A stretch of 64,000 bases of DNA from Pseudomonadota bacterium (GCA_020051095.1 JAGVJN010000017.1:24152-88151); one strand, 5' to 3'; numbered from the stretch's first letter, positions 20,837 to 30,137 are shown. Translations and numbers: made by a program. Notes: generated by a model from the letters alone, not told the origin.

Positions 20837-21693
20837 AACATTTACTCATAGGCTATGGTTATACGGCCTCTTATTTATTAGAGCAGTTAATTGCGCAAGG
20901 TGAGACCGTCGAGGCTTATTCGAGAACCCCAAAGCCCATTCCAGCAATGTCTGCGCAGCTAATAGTTGGTGATGTCATAAACCAAGGCGTTGGCCAGCAA
21001 GCAGATCCTTTCTTTCTATACTATTTTATTTCACCTCCCAATCAGGGTACCGACGATGCGTATTTACGACAATTTTTGCAACGAACGGATTTAACACGCT
21101 GCCAAGGAATTATTTATATCAGCTCGAGTGCCGTGTATGGGGATCATCACGGTGAAAGGGTGGATGAAACCAGTGACTGCTATATTACAACGGATCGGCA
21201 AAAAAGACGGTTAGATGCTGAAATGCAGGTGTTAGCCATCAGCCAACAGCGAAATATACCCGCGTTGATATTGCGTTGTGCAGGCATTTATGGACAAAAT
21301 CGCCTTCCTATTGAGGCGGCGCGGATACAAAAGCCAATCATCCTCTCAAGCCAAGCTCCTCTAACCAACTTAATATACGTTGCAGACTTAGCTTATATCA
21401 TTAACACGTTGGTTAAAGAGAGAGTTTCAGGCATTTTTAACGTTGCCGATGGGAAACCACGACCAATGGGGTACCTACAACAAACGATAGCACAGCAACT
21501 AAACTATCCAGCTCCTCATGAGCTGCCATACTCCCAACTGCTCGAACAAGCCACGGAAATGAAGCGATTTTTTATGGAAAGCAGCAAACAGTTAGATGTT
21601 AGAAAACTACTTGCTGTCCTGCCAAAAGACTTCCAGTTCACCCAAATGACGGATGTCATCCACCAATGTTTCCCAAATCAAGGAGATAACTAA
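20833..21693 (+). CDS. NAD(P)-dependent epimerase/dehydratase, YeeZ-like
   Basis: A 286-residue Rossmann-fold protein of the extended SDR type. The nucleotide motif is MKHLLIGYGYTASYLLEQL (GxGxxA form) and an active-site-like IIYISSSAVYG follows near residue 95. Later ILRCAGIYGQNR and IYVADLAYI fit the NAD-dependent epimerase family, as in E. coli YeeZ. The substrate is unknown. It overlaps the nuclease gene by 4 bases and the next epimerase gene by 1 base. Confidence 0.85.
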   Translation: MKHLLIGYGYTASYLLEQLIAQGETVEAYSRTPKPIPAMSAQLIVGDVINQGVGQQADPFFLYYFISPPNQGTDDAYLRQFLQRTDLTRCQGIIYISSSAVYGDHHGERVDETSDCYITTDRQKRRLDAEMQVLAISQQRNIPALILRCAGIYGQNRLPIEAARIQKPIILSSQAPLTNLIYVADLAYIINTLVKERVSGIFNVADGKPRPMGYLQQTIAQQLNYPAPHELPYSQLLEQATEMKRFFMESSKQLDVRKLLAVLPKDFQFTQMTDVIHQCFPNQGDN

Positions 21694-22616
21694 TGCATAT
21701 CCTCATCGCAGGGGCATCCGGTTTCATTGGCCGCCATCTTATTAATCACTGGTCAAGCAAGCATCAAATATCGGTATTAGGGCGTAATAAGGCAACTTTA
21801 CATCGTCTTTTTCCGGATAAAATCGCATGCTATCATTGGGATGAGCTTGAAAAAATCAACCCCCATGATTTGCAGGTAGTCATTAATCTATGTGGTTATA
21901 ATATTGGTAAAAGGCGTTGGTCTGAAGCCGTCAAACAGTTAATCATCGATTCTCGCGTTGAAACGACGACATCCTTAATTAATTGGTTATCACATCACCA
22001 AGCAACGCCACACTTTTATTGCGCCAATGCCATTGGATTATATGGCCTACAAGATCAACCATCTGATACAACTAAAGACGAAGAAACCCTCGTTGAAACA
22101 AATAATCCATCTGACTTTCTTAGCCAAGTGAGCATTTTATGGAAGCAAGCGGCTGAAAAGGCATTGGAACATGATATCCCACTGACAATCACCTGCTTTG
22201 GTGTCGTTTTAGGCAAGGGAGAAGGCATGCTTAAAAAAATTGCGCCTTCTTTTAAGTTTGGCCTCGGTAGCATCATGGGCACCGGCGAGCAAATGCTCTC
22301 TTGGGTTCATATCGATGATATTGTTAAAGGCTATGATTTTTTAATCGAAAATCCAAACATCACGGGCATCATCAACCTTTGTTCTCCAAATCCTGTGCCT
22401 CAAAAAACGTTTGCCCAAACTCTAGCCAAAGCCATGAAACGCCCTTTGCTACTAAAAACGCCTGAATTTGTCATTCGAATGCTCTTTGGCGAAATGGGAG
22501 AATGCCTGATTATCCATGGCCAACGTGTGATCCCTAAACGATTACTTGCCTTAGATTTTGTGTTTGTTTATCCAACCATTGAAGAAGCCTTAACCGCTGA
22601 GTTTCAGCCATCATGA
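21693..22616 (+). CDS. TIGR01777-type epimerase, YfcH-like
   Basis: This 307-residue atypical SDR starts MHILIAGASGFIGRHLINHW with a GxxGxxG nucleotide site. It contains INLCGYNIGKRRW and the C-terminal DUF1731-like end (ALDFVFVYPTIEEAL). It matches the YfcH/SDR39U1 family, whose substrate is unknown. The ATG shares a base with the TAA of the upstream gene, and its TGA overlaps birA by 4 bases. Confidence 0.88.
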   Translation: MHILIAGASGFIGRHLINHWSSKHQISVLGRNKATLHRLFPDKIACYHWDELEKINPHDLQVVINLCGYNIGKRRWSEAVKQLIIDSRVETTTSLINWLSHHQATPHFYCANAIGLYGLQDQPSDTTKDEETLVETNNPSDFLSQVSILWKQAAEKALEHDIPLTITCFGVVLGKGEGMLKKIAPSFKFGLGSIMGTGEQMLSWVHIDDIVKGYDFLIENPNITGIINLCSPNPVPQKTFAQTLAKAMKRPLLLKTPEFVIRMLFGEMGECLIIHGQRVIPKRLLALDFVFVYPTIEEALTAEFQPS

Positions 22617-23587
22617 CTTATCCATCGCCTTATCAACTGTTAAATTATTTAAGTCATGATTGTTGGGTATCGGGTCCAAATTTGGCTGATAAAATGGGGC
22701 TATCTCGGACCGCCATCTGGAAACAAGTTAAAAAACTACAATCTAATGGTGTCGCGATTGAGAACAGTCATCACGGCTACCGCCTAAGCGACTCGTTAAT
22801 CTTGCTTGATCAAAGTTCGATTGATAGTGGCATTGATGCCGAGTGGCATGAACAAGGCATTGAGTTGTTAGTATTACCAACGATAGACTCGACCAATACC
22901 TATGTGAAACGCCATGTCAAAACTAAACCTTGGACTGTCTGCGTCAGTGAACAACAAACAGCTGGGCGAGGACGGCTGGGACGTTCTTGGGCTTCACCCT
23001 TTGGTGAAAATATGTATTTAAGCATCGCCTGGCGAACCACCGTAAGCCTAGCAAAATTGTCTGGGTTAAGCCTAGCTGCTAGTTTGGCCTTGCGCAATGC
23101 ACTGCGCCCATGGATAGATAATTTAAAAGTAAAGTGGCCAAATGATCTGTTTTGGCAAGGAAAAAAAGTTGCGGGGTGTTTAGTTGAGGTCACCGCTGAA
23201 AGCCACGGTAACAGCTTAATTGTTGTTGGTTTGGGTTTAAACATTAATACACAAACTCGTGATCGCCCCTTAAGTCATCTCCCCCACTGTTCCCTCCGTG
23301 ATATTGTCAAACGCCCGGTCAATCGGAATGAGATAATCGTTGCCACAATCAATCACTGCCTGCATGCATTTAAACAATTTGAGTTTCAGGGTTTAACGCC
23401 GTTACAAAATACATGGAAAGAAGCTGATTATCTCTATAACCAGCCCATTACGATTTACCAATCCCAAAAGCAAATACAAGGCATTGCCAAAGGCATCAAT
23501 GACCTGGGGCATTTGCTGGTTGAACAGGAAAATGGATTGATTGAAGAAATCAGTAGCGGCGACGCGACGTTAAATCACCCTTCATAA
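22613..23587 (+). CDS. birA: Bifunctional biotin ligase/biotin operon repressor BirA
   Basis: BirA makes biotinyl-AMP and loads biotin on the AccB carrier protein. The 324 residues include an N-terminal winged helix (residues 5-60, SGPNLADKMGLSRTAIWKQV), which suggests the repressor function is kept. The catalytic domain has GRGRLGRSW (118-126) and KWPNDLFWQGKKVAGCLVE from residue 174. A C-terminal SH3-like part ends the protein. It is the last gene of the coupled four-gene run. AccA, a downstream beneficiary, is at 2601-3554. Confidence 0.95.
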   Translation: MTYPSPYQLLNYLSHDCWVSGPNLADKMGLSRTAIWKQVKKLQSNGVAIENSHHGYRLSDSLILLDQSSIDSGIDAEWHEQGIELLVLPTIDSTNTYVKRHVKTKPWTVCVSEQQTAGRGRLGRSWASPFGENMYLSIAWRTTVSLAKLSGLSLAASLALRNALRPWIDNLKVKWPNDLFWQGKKVAGCLVEVTAESHGNSLIVVGLGLNINTQTRDRPLSHLPHCSLRDIVKRPVNRNEIIVATINHCLHAFKQFEFQGLTPLQNTWKEADYLYNQPITIYQSQKQIQGIAKGINDLGHLLVEQENGLIEEISSGDATLNHPS

Positions 23588-23601
23588 AAAAAAAACATCT
23601 T

Positions 23602-23735
23602 CAGGACGTCTAAATAACTTTCTTCATTGTTCCCCTCTCCCCGGAAACAGGGAGAGAGTGCCCAAAGGGTGGGAGAGGGGTTTTTGAAATGAAATTATAT
23701 CCTGATGTGTGGCACCGAGTGCCTAAAATGCTTAC
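23602..23735. repeat. Family-3 intergenic repeat, copy B
   Basis: Same layout as copy A, from a CAGGACGTCTAAATAAC-like start through CCCTCTCCCC and GGGAGAG, then GTGCCCAAAGGG, to an ATGCTTACGA tail. It lies between the convergent birA and csrA genes. In the 318-base gap the only other structures are the csrA-side terminator and about 140 bases discussed under findings. Confidence 0.7.
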
Positions 23736-23760
23736 GAAAAAGCCCGAATTAACGGGCTTA
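23735..23760 (-). terminator. Rho-independent terminator on the csrA side
   Basis: On the minus strand AAGCCCG and CGGGCTT form a 7-bp stem with a 6-nt loop, followed by TTTTTCG. It lies about 145 bases beyond the csrA stop and could end csrA transcripts or a small RNA in between. Confidence 0.7.
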
Positions 23761-23905
23761 GTAGGATGACTTAGGCCTTTTCCAATTCGGCCATATGTAT
23801 AATAGCTTAGCGCAATTGTCTCAGGCTTTTTAAAAGTTAATTACTAGCGACAATGCGGTAATGAACTCATATCAAAGCGATTAATTGACACGATTGGATG
23901 TGTTA

Positions 23906-24103
23906 TTAGTCACTGCTCTCGTCAGCAGGTGCACCTTCTTTCTCTTGTTGAATACGAAGGTAAATCTCTTCACGATGAACTGAGACATCTTTAGGGGCGT
24001 TAATACCCAAACGAACTTGGTTCCCTTTGACACCTAATACGGTGATATTTACGTCGTCGCCAATAATCAAGGTTTCGCCAATTCGCCGAGTCAGAATTAA
24101 CAT
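23906..24103 (-). CDS. csrA: Carbon storage regulator CsrA
   Basis: CsrA binds GGA motifs in mRNA leaders and controls translation; in Legionella it governs the replicative/transmissive switch (family knowledge). The start is set at [12 protein letters not shown] because that is the universal CsrA start, with GGAGAAATT upstream; the frame continues upstream without homology. The 65 residues include the RNA-contacting LTRRIGE strand and [10 protein letters not shown] helix, with an acidic tail (ADESSD). A TATAAT (minus strand, 24185-24190) could be its -10. Several csrA paralogs are usual in Legionellales, so this may not be the main one. Confidence 0.94.
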   Translation of the reverse strand: MLILTRRIGETLIIGDDVNITVLGVKGNQVRLGINAPKDVSVHREEIYLRIQQEKEGAPADESSD

Positions 24104-24243
24104 ATCAATTTCTCCATTACATACTTGCCACCATTCTTCCGTAACGGATCCCATGGCGATAAGATATAGCTCAACTTGTATAATATTATAACATAATTAT
24201 CGTTATTCAGGGTTTATTTTACACAATAAACCTTAAGGAAATA

Positions 24244-25317
24244 TTAAGGGGAATTTAAAATCATTTCTTCTTCTTTCAGTGTATCCTTTTTACCACCTTC
24301 AAAATACAACACTAAAACCACAATGGGCATATAAGCAATGCTCATAGCCAAAAGGGGATTTATCATACCAAAGGACACAGCATAAGCCCAGGGAAATAAC
24401 CAAACTAGATTAATAGCCGTTACGCCAAGGGTAACGGGAATATGGCTTTTATAATGTCGGCTTGCATGTTGATAGGCATGAGAACGATGTGCCTTAAAAA
24501 CATCTTCTTTTAAGTAGAAACGTCTCAGTAACGTCATTGTGGCATCCGTGATGAAATTTGCGAGCAAAATGATACACACAATAAATGATACCCAAGATAT
24601 CGTCGCTAGATAGAGGCTAACCATCGCAATAAAGGCCCCTAAAAAACTGGATCCAACATCGCCCATAAACAGTTTTGCTTTTGGAAAATTCCATACGAAA
24701 AAACCAATCAACAAGGGGCAAAGCATCCACGTTAGTTCAGCCAAGGGGAAAAATAGGCGATCATGATAAAAAAAGGTAATACTTAACAGAAAAAATAAGG
24801 CTTCTGCTGCAGCAATACCATCAATTCCGTCCATAAAATTATATAAGTTGGTCATCCAAATCAAAAACAAATAACTAAAGCCTACAAACAATAAATAGCC
24901 TGCTTTTTCATTGACGAAATGAGGCATCAGGCTTCCTAACAGTGGTCCGACTAACAACCAATATAAAAAAATGGAAAACACGATAATCTGGCAGGTTAAT
25001 CTGAATTTCGCAGATAGCTGATAGCGATCATCCACAAAGCCGAGTGCTGCTATGAGCAAAGCGGAGATAAACATATAGCCATTACCTGGGTTGCTATATG
25101 CATGATTCATCGTTTGCCAAAGTAGGATCCCAGCCCAAATCGCAACAATAAGGACGACAAAAACTATCCCACCACCTCTTGGTGTTGGTAGCGCATGGGA
25201 ACTTCGATCATTGGGCACATCCAATAACCCTTTTTGAAAGGCGTGGCGGCGGAAAATTCCCGTGCACAAAAAACTTAAACCAAAAAGTAAGGCAACGGTA
25301 ACGGCATGAACAATCAT
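24244..25317 (-). CDS. WecA/WbpL-like polyprenyl-phosphate sugar-1-phosphate transferase
   Basis: This glycosyltransferase family 4 membrane enzyme would load a first (N-acetyl)hexosamine phosphate on undecaprenyl phosphate to begin O-antigen or similar glycan synthesis. The 357 residues have about ten membrane segments. Motifs are DVPNDRSSHALPTPRGGG near residue 34, NLYNFMDGIDGIAA near 157, and LFMGDVGSSFLGA. Absence of the MraY signature and the RSSH...PRGGG start favour WbpL/WecA. The start shares one base with the adenosine deaminase stop, so they form an operon. ManC at 30138 may serve the same surface glycan. Confidence 0.88.
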   Translation of the reverse strand: MIVHAVTVALLFGLSFLCTGIFRRHAFQKGLLDVPNDRSSHALPTPRGGGIVFVVLIVAIWAGILLWQTMNHAYSNPGNGYMFISALLIAALGFVDDRYQLSAKFRLTCQIIVFSIFLYWLLVGPLLGSLMPHFVNEKAGYLLFVGFSYLFLIWMTNLYNFMDGIDGIAAAEALFFLLSITFFYHDRLFFPLAELTWMLCPLLIGFFVWNFPKAKLFMGDVGSSFLGAFIAMVSLYLATISWVSFIVCIILLANFITDATMTLLRRFYLKEDVFKAHRSHAYQHASRHYKSHIPVTLGVTAINLVWLFPWAYAVSFGMINPLLAMSIAYMPIVVLVLYFEGGKKDTLKEEEMILNSP

Positions 25318-26294
25318 TAGGCTGAAACTCTCGCAATCAATCGCTTCTTGGTTTCTTGATCGGCAAAAGAATCAACAATCGCCATTTTGGTAATTTCATT
25401 CATTTGTGCATCCGTAAAACTATAGGCGTTTTGAACTTTCTCATATTCACCGGCCAACGTGCAATCCATGAAAGGTGGATCATCCGAGTTAATGCTGACT
25501 TTGATACCCATTTCTAATAATTTCGGTAATGGATGTTTTGTCATATCCGGATATAAACCTAAGAAAATGTTACTTGTTGGGCATACCTCTAAGGCAATAT
25601 CTTTATCTCGCACACGCTTAAGTGTGTCCATTGATTCGATACCCCGTACACCATGGCCAATTCGTTTAATTGGCAGTGTATCCATCGCCTGTTCCATGCT
25701 TTCGGGTCCTGCAAATTCTCCCGCATGAACCGTGCAGGATAAGCCACCATCATTGGCAATCTGGTAGGCACGTTTGAACAAGGGTGCAGGATAGCCAGCT
25801 TCATCCCCCCCTAAACCAAATCCAACAACACAAGGAACACTACTGGTATGAATTGTTTTGGCAATTGCTTCAGCAGCCTCAGCACCGTAATGGCGAACAG
25901 CCGTCACAATGATTCGGCCCGAAATCTCATGCTTTTCTTCCGCATCATCAACCGCTTGTTGAATTGCTTGTAAATGTTCTATGGATGGGATACCACTCGA
26001 TTTTTCAGCATGGTCTGGTGAATACATCATCTCAATATAAATGGCCCCTTTCTCCGCATTGCGCTTTAAATAATCAAAGGTAATATCATAATAATCTTGA
26101 GGATATTTGATTAAATCCGCCAACTGATCATACACCGATAGGAAATGAATAAAATTATCAGAAGGATAGGTTTTACCATCCGGTGAAATTAATTTTTCAG
26201 GAATAGACAATTGATTACGTTTGGCTAGCTTCCTAGCTAAATCTGGCGCAACTGATCCTTCCAAATGAACATGTAGTTCGACTTTTTTTAACAT
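25317..26294 (-). CDS. add: Adenosine deaminase
   Basis: It deaminates adenosine to inosine in purine salvage. The 325 residues contain all zinc and catalytic motifs: HVHLEGS (residues 8-14), CTVHAGEFAGPESMEQA, RIGHGVR and INSDDPPF. An adenine deaminase or deoxyfutalosine deaminase cannot be fully ruled out, but length and SDDP context fit Add. Upstream is a 7-fold GGGCAC repeat (26393-26434). It is co-transcribed with the WecA-like gene, an unusual pairing. Confidence 0.88.
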   Translation of the reverse strand: MLKKVELHVHLEGSVAPDLARKLAKRNQLSIPEKLISPDGKTYPSDNFIHFLSVYDQLADLIKYPQDYYDITFDYLKRNAEKGAIYIEMMYSPDHAEKSSGIPSIEHLQAIQQAVDDAEEKHEISGRIIVTAVRHYGAEAAEAIAKTIHTSSVPCVVGFGLGGDEAGYPAPLFKRAYQIANDGGLSCTVHAGEFAGPESMEQAMDTLPIKRIGHGVRGIESMDTLKRVRDKDIALEVCPTSNIFLGLYPDMTKHPLPKLLEMGIKVSINSDDPPFMDCTLAGEYEKVQNAYSFTDAQMNEITKMAIVDSFADQETKKRLIARVSA

Positions 26295-26392
26295 ATAACA
26301 TTCCCAAACTGAAAATTGGCTTTATGGTAGCGGAAAAGAATTTAAAATGCGAGTCAGAAATAGGAAATGTCGTTAGTATGGGACAAAAATTC

Positions 26393-26434
26393 GGGCACGG
26401 GCACGGGCACGGGCACGGGCACGGGCACGGGCAC
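26393..26434. repeat. Seven tandem copies of GGGCAC
   Basis: A perfect hexanucleotide tract of 42 bases lies about 99 bases upstream of the add ATG, in the 192-base gap after glpK. On the minus strand it reads GTGCCC. The unit is a multiple of three, so slippage would keep any frame but would alter promoter spacing. Confidence 0.95.
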
Positions 26435-26486
26435 GTATTAGAGTTTTCCCCGTCCAAAGAGAAATGTCAAGCCGTGATGTTACTTG

Positions 26487-27965
26487 TTACAAATTAAGTG
26501 CCGCTAACCATCCTTGGTATTCTCCATCCACTTCGGATTGTGCACGACTGGGTGACCATTGATGGGATGACTTCGCCTTTTTAGCGATAGCGTCAATCCC
26601 AGAAAATGCGCCAGCCCCAACACCCGCTAATAGCGCCGCCCCTTTGGCTGTCACCTCAATACCATTGGTGATTTCAACTTGACAACGACACTGGTCAGCT
26701 AAAAATTGTAAAAACCAATGATTGGCAGCCATGCCACCATCAACACGGCAGACATCTAAGGTTTTATTCATATCCGCTTGCATACAAGCCAATACATCTC
26801 GCGTTTGATAGGCCACGCCTTCCAGGGCTGCCCGAGCAATATGAGCGGGTGTCGTATCCAACGATAAGCCGACTAACTTGGCCCCGGAAGCATTATGCCA
26901 ATGGGGGGCGCCTAGCCCTGTAAAACTCGAGACACAATAGACACCGCCATTGCTGGATACTTGCCTGGCCAAGATTTCACTTTGCTCCAAAGAATCCAAC
27001 AAACCTAATTTATCATGTAACCATTTAATGGTCGTACCTGCATGATAGATACTGCCTTCTAAGCCATAGCAGCGTTGGTTTTTAACTTCATATGCGACAG
27101 TTGAAATCAAGCCATGCTTTGACTGCACCGGCTTATCACCCGTATTCATTAGTAAGAACGCGCCTGTTCCAAACGTGGCTTTGGCCATGCCAGGTAAAAA
27201 GCAATATTGCCCAAATAGAGCAGCTTGTTGATCACCCATCACCCCGGTAATTGGAATTTCTTTACCCAGTATATCGGGCATGATATTGCCAAAATTGGCA
27301 TCGCACGCTCTAATCTCCGGTAAAACGGACTGGGGAATTTGCCAGAAATCAAGTAAATCAGCATCCCAAACGCCCGTGTTAATATCCATCAACATCGTTC
27401 GTGAAGCATTGGTGATATCGGTTGCGTAGACCTCTCCCCCCGTTAACCGCCAAAGTAAAAATGCATCGATGGTGGCAATAGCTAGCCGCTGCTGCTCAAG
27501 GAGCGTTCGCCACTGTGGGTTATGCTTGAGTAACCATTCTATTTTACTGGCTGAAAAGTAAGGATCGATGCGCAAACCTGTTTTATCCGAAACCCAAGAC
27601 TGATGATCTTCCAGCAACGCGTCACAAGTTTTTTGGGTTCGTCTATCTTGCCAGACGATTGCTGGCGATAAGACATCACCAGTCAACTTATCCCAGGCTA
27701 CGACCGTTTCTCGTTGATTGGTCAGGCCACAAGCAATAAAGTCATTGGCAGAATAATGATGGAGAACATCTTCCAAAGCTAGGAGTGTTGTTTGCCAGAT
27801 TTGCTCCGCATCCTGCTCCACCCATTCGTGCTTTGGAAAAAAAGACTTCATAGGGTACTGACTGTTATAAAGGCTCTGTCCTTTCAGATCAAAGACCATC
27901 ACTCTTGAGCTACTGGTTCCCTGGTCGATAGCTAGTAATAAATTAGACATGTCGAGTGCATTCAT
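26487..27965 (-). CDS. glpK: Glycerol kinase
   Basis: GlpK phosphorylates glycerol to sn-glycerol-3-phosphate. The 492 residues (E. coli 502) show LLAIDQGTSSSRVMVFD near the start, GLTNQRETVVAWDK, SPAIVWQDRRT and TFGTGAFLLMNTGD (ATP site), and GVAYQTRDVL near 380. The ATG used (MNALDM) has AAGGG immediately before it; the ATG five codons later (MSNLLLAIDQG) is an alternative. No glpD or glpF is adjacent. In amoeba-dwelling relatives glycerol feeds intracellular metabolism (general knowledge). Confidence 0.95.
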   Translation of the reverse strand: MNALDMSNLLLAIDQGTSSSRVMVFDLKGQSLYNSQYPMKSFFPKHEWVEQDAEQIWQTTLLALEDVLHHYSANDFIACGLTNQRETVVAWDKLTGDVLSPAIVWQDRRTQKTCDALLEDHQSWVSDKTGLRIDPYFSASKIEWLLKHNPQWRTLLEQQRLAIATIDAFLLWRLTGGEVYATDITNASRTMLMDINTGVWDADLLDFWQIPQSVLPEIRACDANFGNIMPDILGKEIPITGVMGDQQAALFGQYCFLPGMAKATFGTGAFLLMNTGDKPVQSKHGLISTVAYEVKNQRCYGLEGSIYHAGTTIKWLHDKLGLLDSLEQSEILARQVSSNGGVYCVSSFTGLGAPHWHNASGAKLVGLSLDTTPAHIARAALEGVAYQTRDVLACMQADMNKTLDVCRVDGGMAANHWFLQFLADQCRCQVEITNGIEVTAKGAALLAGVGAGAFSGIDAIAKKAKSSHQWSPSRAQSEVDGEYQGWLAALNL

Positions 27966-28101
27966 CCCTTATGAATATCGATATTCCCGTATCTTAGCGC
28001 GTTTGCTGTATTAAGAGCAAATTAAAATACCTGTCAAGGGCCCTGTCAATTGTTCAGAGCCAAATACTGATATTGTAAATAACGAAACAATAATCATTTG
28101 T

Positions 28102-28113
28102 TATAATTATAAT
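28102..28113 (+). promoter_or_regulatory. Tandem TATAAT boxes upstream of the protease-like gene
   Basis: Two adjoining TATAAT hexamers lie about 59-70 bases before the ATG at 28172. The -35 region is not convincing; TTGTAA at 28073 is too distant for standard spacing. Confidence 0.4.
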
Positions 28114-28171
28114 ACACAGTGTGTATTTGTCGCGGGTTTTAGTCTTAAAGATTAATCCATTGAGGAACACC

Positions 28172-30124
28172 ATGGGTAAAAAAGTGATAATTTGCTTTAA
28201 CCGAGAGGAAGAAAACGAGGTCAAAGCATTAGTAAGACGATTTCGAACAGTGCATGAAGACATGGGCTATGATGCCGATGATCTAGAAGTCGAAATCATA
28301 TACCCTTGTGACATTGCTGCCGGTAAATATATGACTTGGGAAGGCACTGAACCATCAAAAGAAGATAAAGAAATTCTCAACAGTTTAACACCAGAAGATA
28401 CTGTTTATGTGTGGGGACATGGTGCCCCCAATTATGCTTATATACCGGGTGCATCTTATGTTGAATTAGCAGATTACCTTGAAAAAGGCCTCAATAAAGA
28501 CAATTTTGGACCCGGAAAAGGCCCCCTTAATATTAATGTCGAAACGTGTAACGGTGGGCGTGGTGGCGAACAAGGTAAAAGCAGTTTTTCTGCTCGGCTA
28601 CATAGCTTGTTAGGGAAAAAAGGGATCCATGCCACAGTGACAGGTAGGTTAAAAAATGTTGTTGTTGATACTTCCTTATTGCCTATCGAAGGTATTAAAA
28701 CGATTGACAGAGCTTATGATGGCTTACTTCATGCAGGGTTTACCATAGCTGACAAACGATATAAGCGCATGGCTCCTCGCAGCAAGGTCACCTACCGATG
28801 GGATCCCAGCAACCCAGATATCCAAATTAGAGTCGACAGTTATAGGCGTTCGACGCTAAGAGGATTCATCAAATTAAAAGAAAGCATTTTAGAAAAACTC
28901 AACTCATCCGACGTGAGGCCTTTAAATCCAGGGCAGCTACACCGAATTATGTTAACTATTGAGCTCAATCTTGCGCAATTTGATAAACCATTAGATACTA
29001 ACCTGGTCAAAGAGCAGGTCCTGCAATTACAACAATACTGCCTTACTAGCGGAATAACCAGTAAAGAGTTACAGGAATTCGGCTTAGATTATTTTCTTGG
29101 ATCATTGGGAAAAAAGGCAACAAAAGATGGTTTGTTAGTCGAAAAAACAGGTGTTCAAAGAAATGATCCCCTTTTGGAAATAGAAAAACAATCCTTTTAT
29201 GAGTTTATCAATGACCATCCGGCTTTTAAAGAGCTGGATAGGCTGAGTCATTTACTGCAAGAAAAAAATTTACCTAAAACAACCAAGTTGGCAGAAATCA
29301 TTGGGTCAAAAGAGACCTGCGATGGGGATGATTTATATGCCACTTTCTTTATCATCGCTCGGAGCCACAATTTAATTAAAAATGATGGAAACCTGGTTGT
29401 ACCTGACTATGTTGAAAAATCGATGGGAATATTAAATAAAATGATAAGCCTTGCCTATGAAAGTGATTTAGATTATTCGCAAAAAATAAAAGAAATTGAC
29501 GCCCTGAAAAAACAAATGGTCTTTTATAAAAATGCGGATTATCAATTTGAAAAGATGGCTGATTTACAAAATCAAGAGCCCAAAGAAGGTGCAATCTATT
29601 TTGAAGTTAGTTCCCCTGGCATTTTGAAATATAGATTAAAATCGAATGAGGAAGAGCATGTTGATGAAATTAACATCGCTAGTTTGACAGGGATAACACA
29701 GACCCAACGTGAACAATTAATGGGTGGGGAACTATCGGTTCTAAATTCCATACAACAGCAAATACTTGATATCACTTCTCAGCGTGGGCATACGAAAAAG
29801 GAACTCACTTTTTGGGGAAAAATACAAGCAATATTCAATGGATTATCACGAGGATTTAGTGATTTTTTAAGCGAGCGTCATGAAGCGAGTAAATTAGAAT
29901 TAATTGGAAATATTTTCTATCAACCTTATCAAAGTGTCAAAAGCACACTCGAATCTAAAGCAGAAGAAGCCAATACATTACATAAGGTGATTTATGCTTG
30001 TGAGCACCATGTGAAAACCTCAAATGTATTGAATAGACAATCGCTTTTTGACGCCCTCCACAGGGAACAAGAGCCCGCCCCTGAATTGCCACAGCCAGCG
30101 AGCAATCTGAACAAATCCAGTTAA
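28172..30124 (+). CDS. Putative clan CD cysteine protease-like protein, candidate effector
   Basis: I do not recognise a named family for this 650-residue protein. The ATG at 28172 is chosen because of the GAGGA site 6 bases before it. The N-terminal 170 residues show a caspase-like layout. A strand KKVIICF opens it; DTVYVWGHGAP puts His83 after a hydrophobic strand, and LNINVETCNGG puts Cys126 at the end of the next. That is the His-Gly/Cys dyad of clan CD peptidases (caspase, clostripain, RTX CPD). Residues 220-620 are mostly helical and polar without transmembrane parts. The tail is Glu/Pro-rich and ends NLNKSS, compatible with a Dot/Icm-type C-terminal signal, which is inference. It stands alone between glpK and manC. 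Confidence 0.65.
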   Translation: MGKKVIICFNREEENEVKALVRRFRTVHEDMGYDADDLEVEIIYPCDIAAGKYMTWEGTEPSKEDKEILNSLTPEDTVYVWGHGAPNYAYIPGASYVELADYLEKGLNKDNFGPGKGPLNINVETCNGGRGGEQGKSSFSARLHSLLGKKGIHATVTGRLKNVVVDTSLLPIEGIKTIDRAYDGLLHAGFTIADKRYKRMAPRSKVTYRWDPSNPDIQIRVDSYRRSTLRGFIKLKESILEKLNSSDVRPLNPGQLHRIMLTIELNLAQFDKPLDTNLVKEQVLQLQQYCLTSGITSKELQEFGLDYFLGSLGKKATKDGLLVEKTGVQRNDPLLEIEKQSFYEFINDHPAFKELDRLSHLLQEKNLPKTTKLAEIIGSKETCDGDDLYATFFIIARSHNLIKNDGNLVVPDYVEKSMGILNKMISLAYESDLDYSQKIKEIDALKKQMVFYKNADYQFEKMADLQNQEPKEGAIYFEVSSPGILKYRLKSNEEEHVDEINIASLTGITQTQREQLMGGELSVLNSIQQQILDITSQRGHTKKELTFWGKIQAIFNGLSRGFSDFLSERHEASKLELIGNIFYQPYQSVKSTLESKAEEANTLHKVIYACEHHVKTSNVLNRQSLFDALHREQEPAPELPQPASNLNKSS

Positions 30125-30137
30125 TTAGAATTGCTTG

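Noticed and set aside
26233..26457. Minus-strand frame with a Pro-Cys repeat protein
   Set aside because: The repeat is the translated GGGCAC microsatellite; the rest overlaps add out of frame and has no ribosome site or homology.
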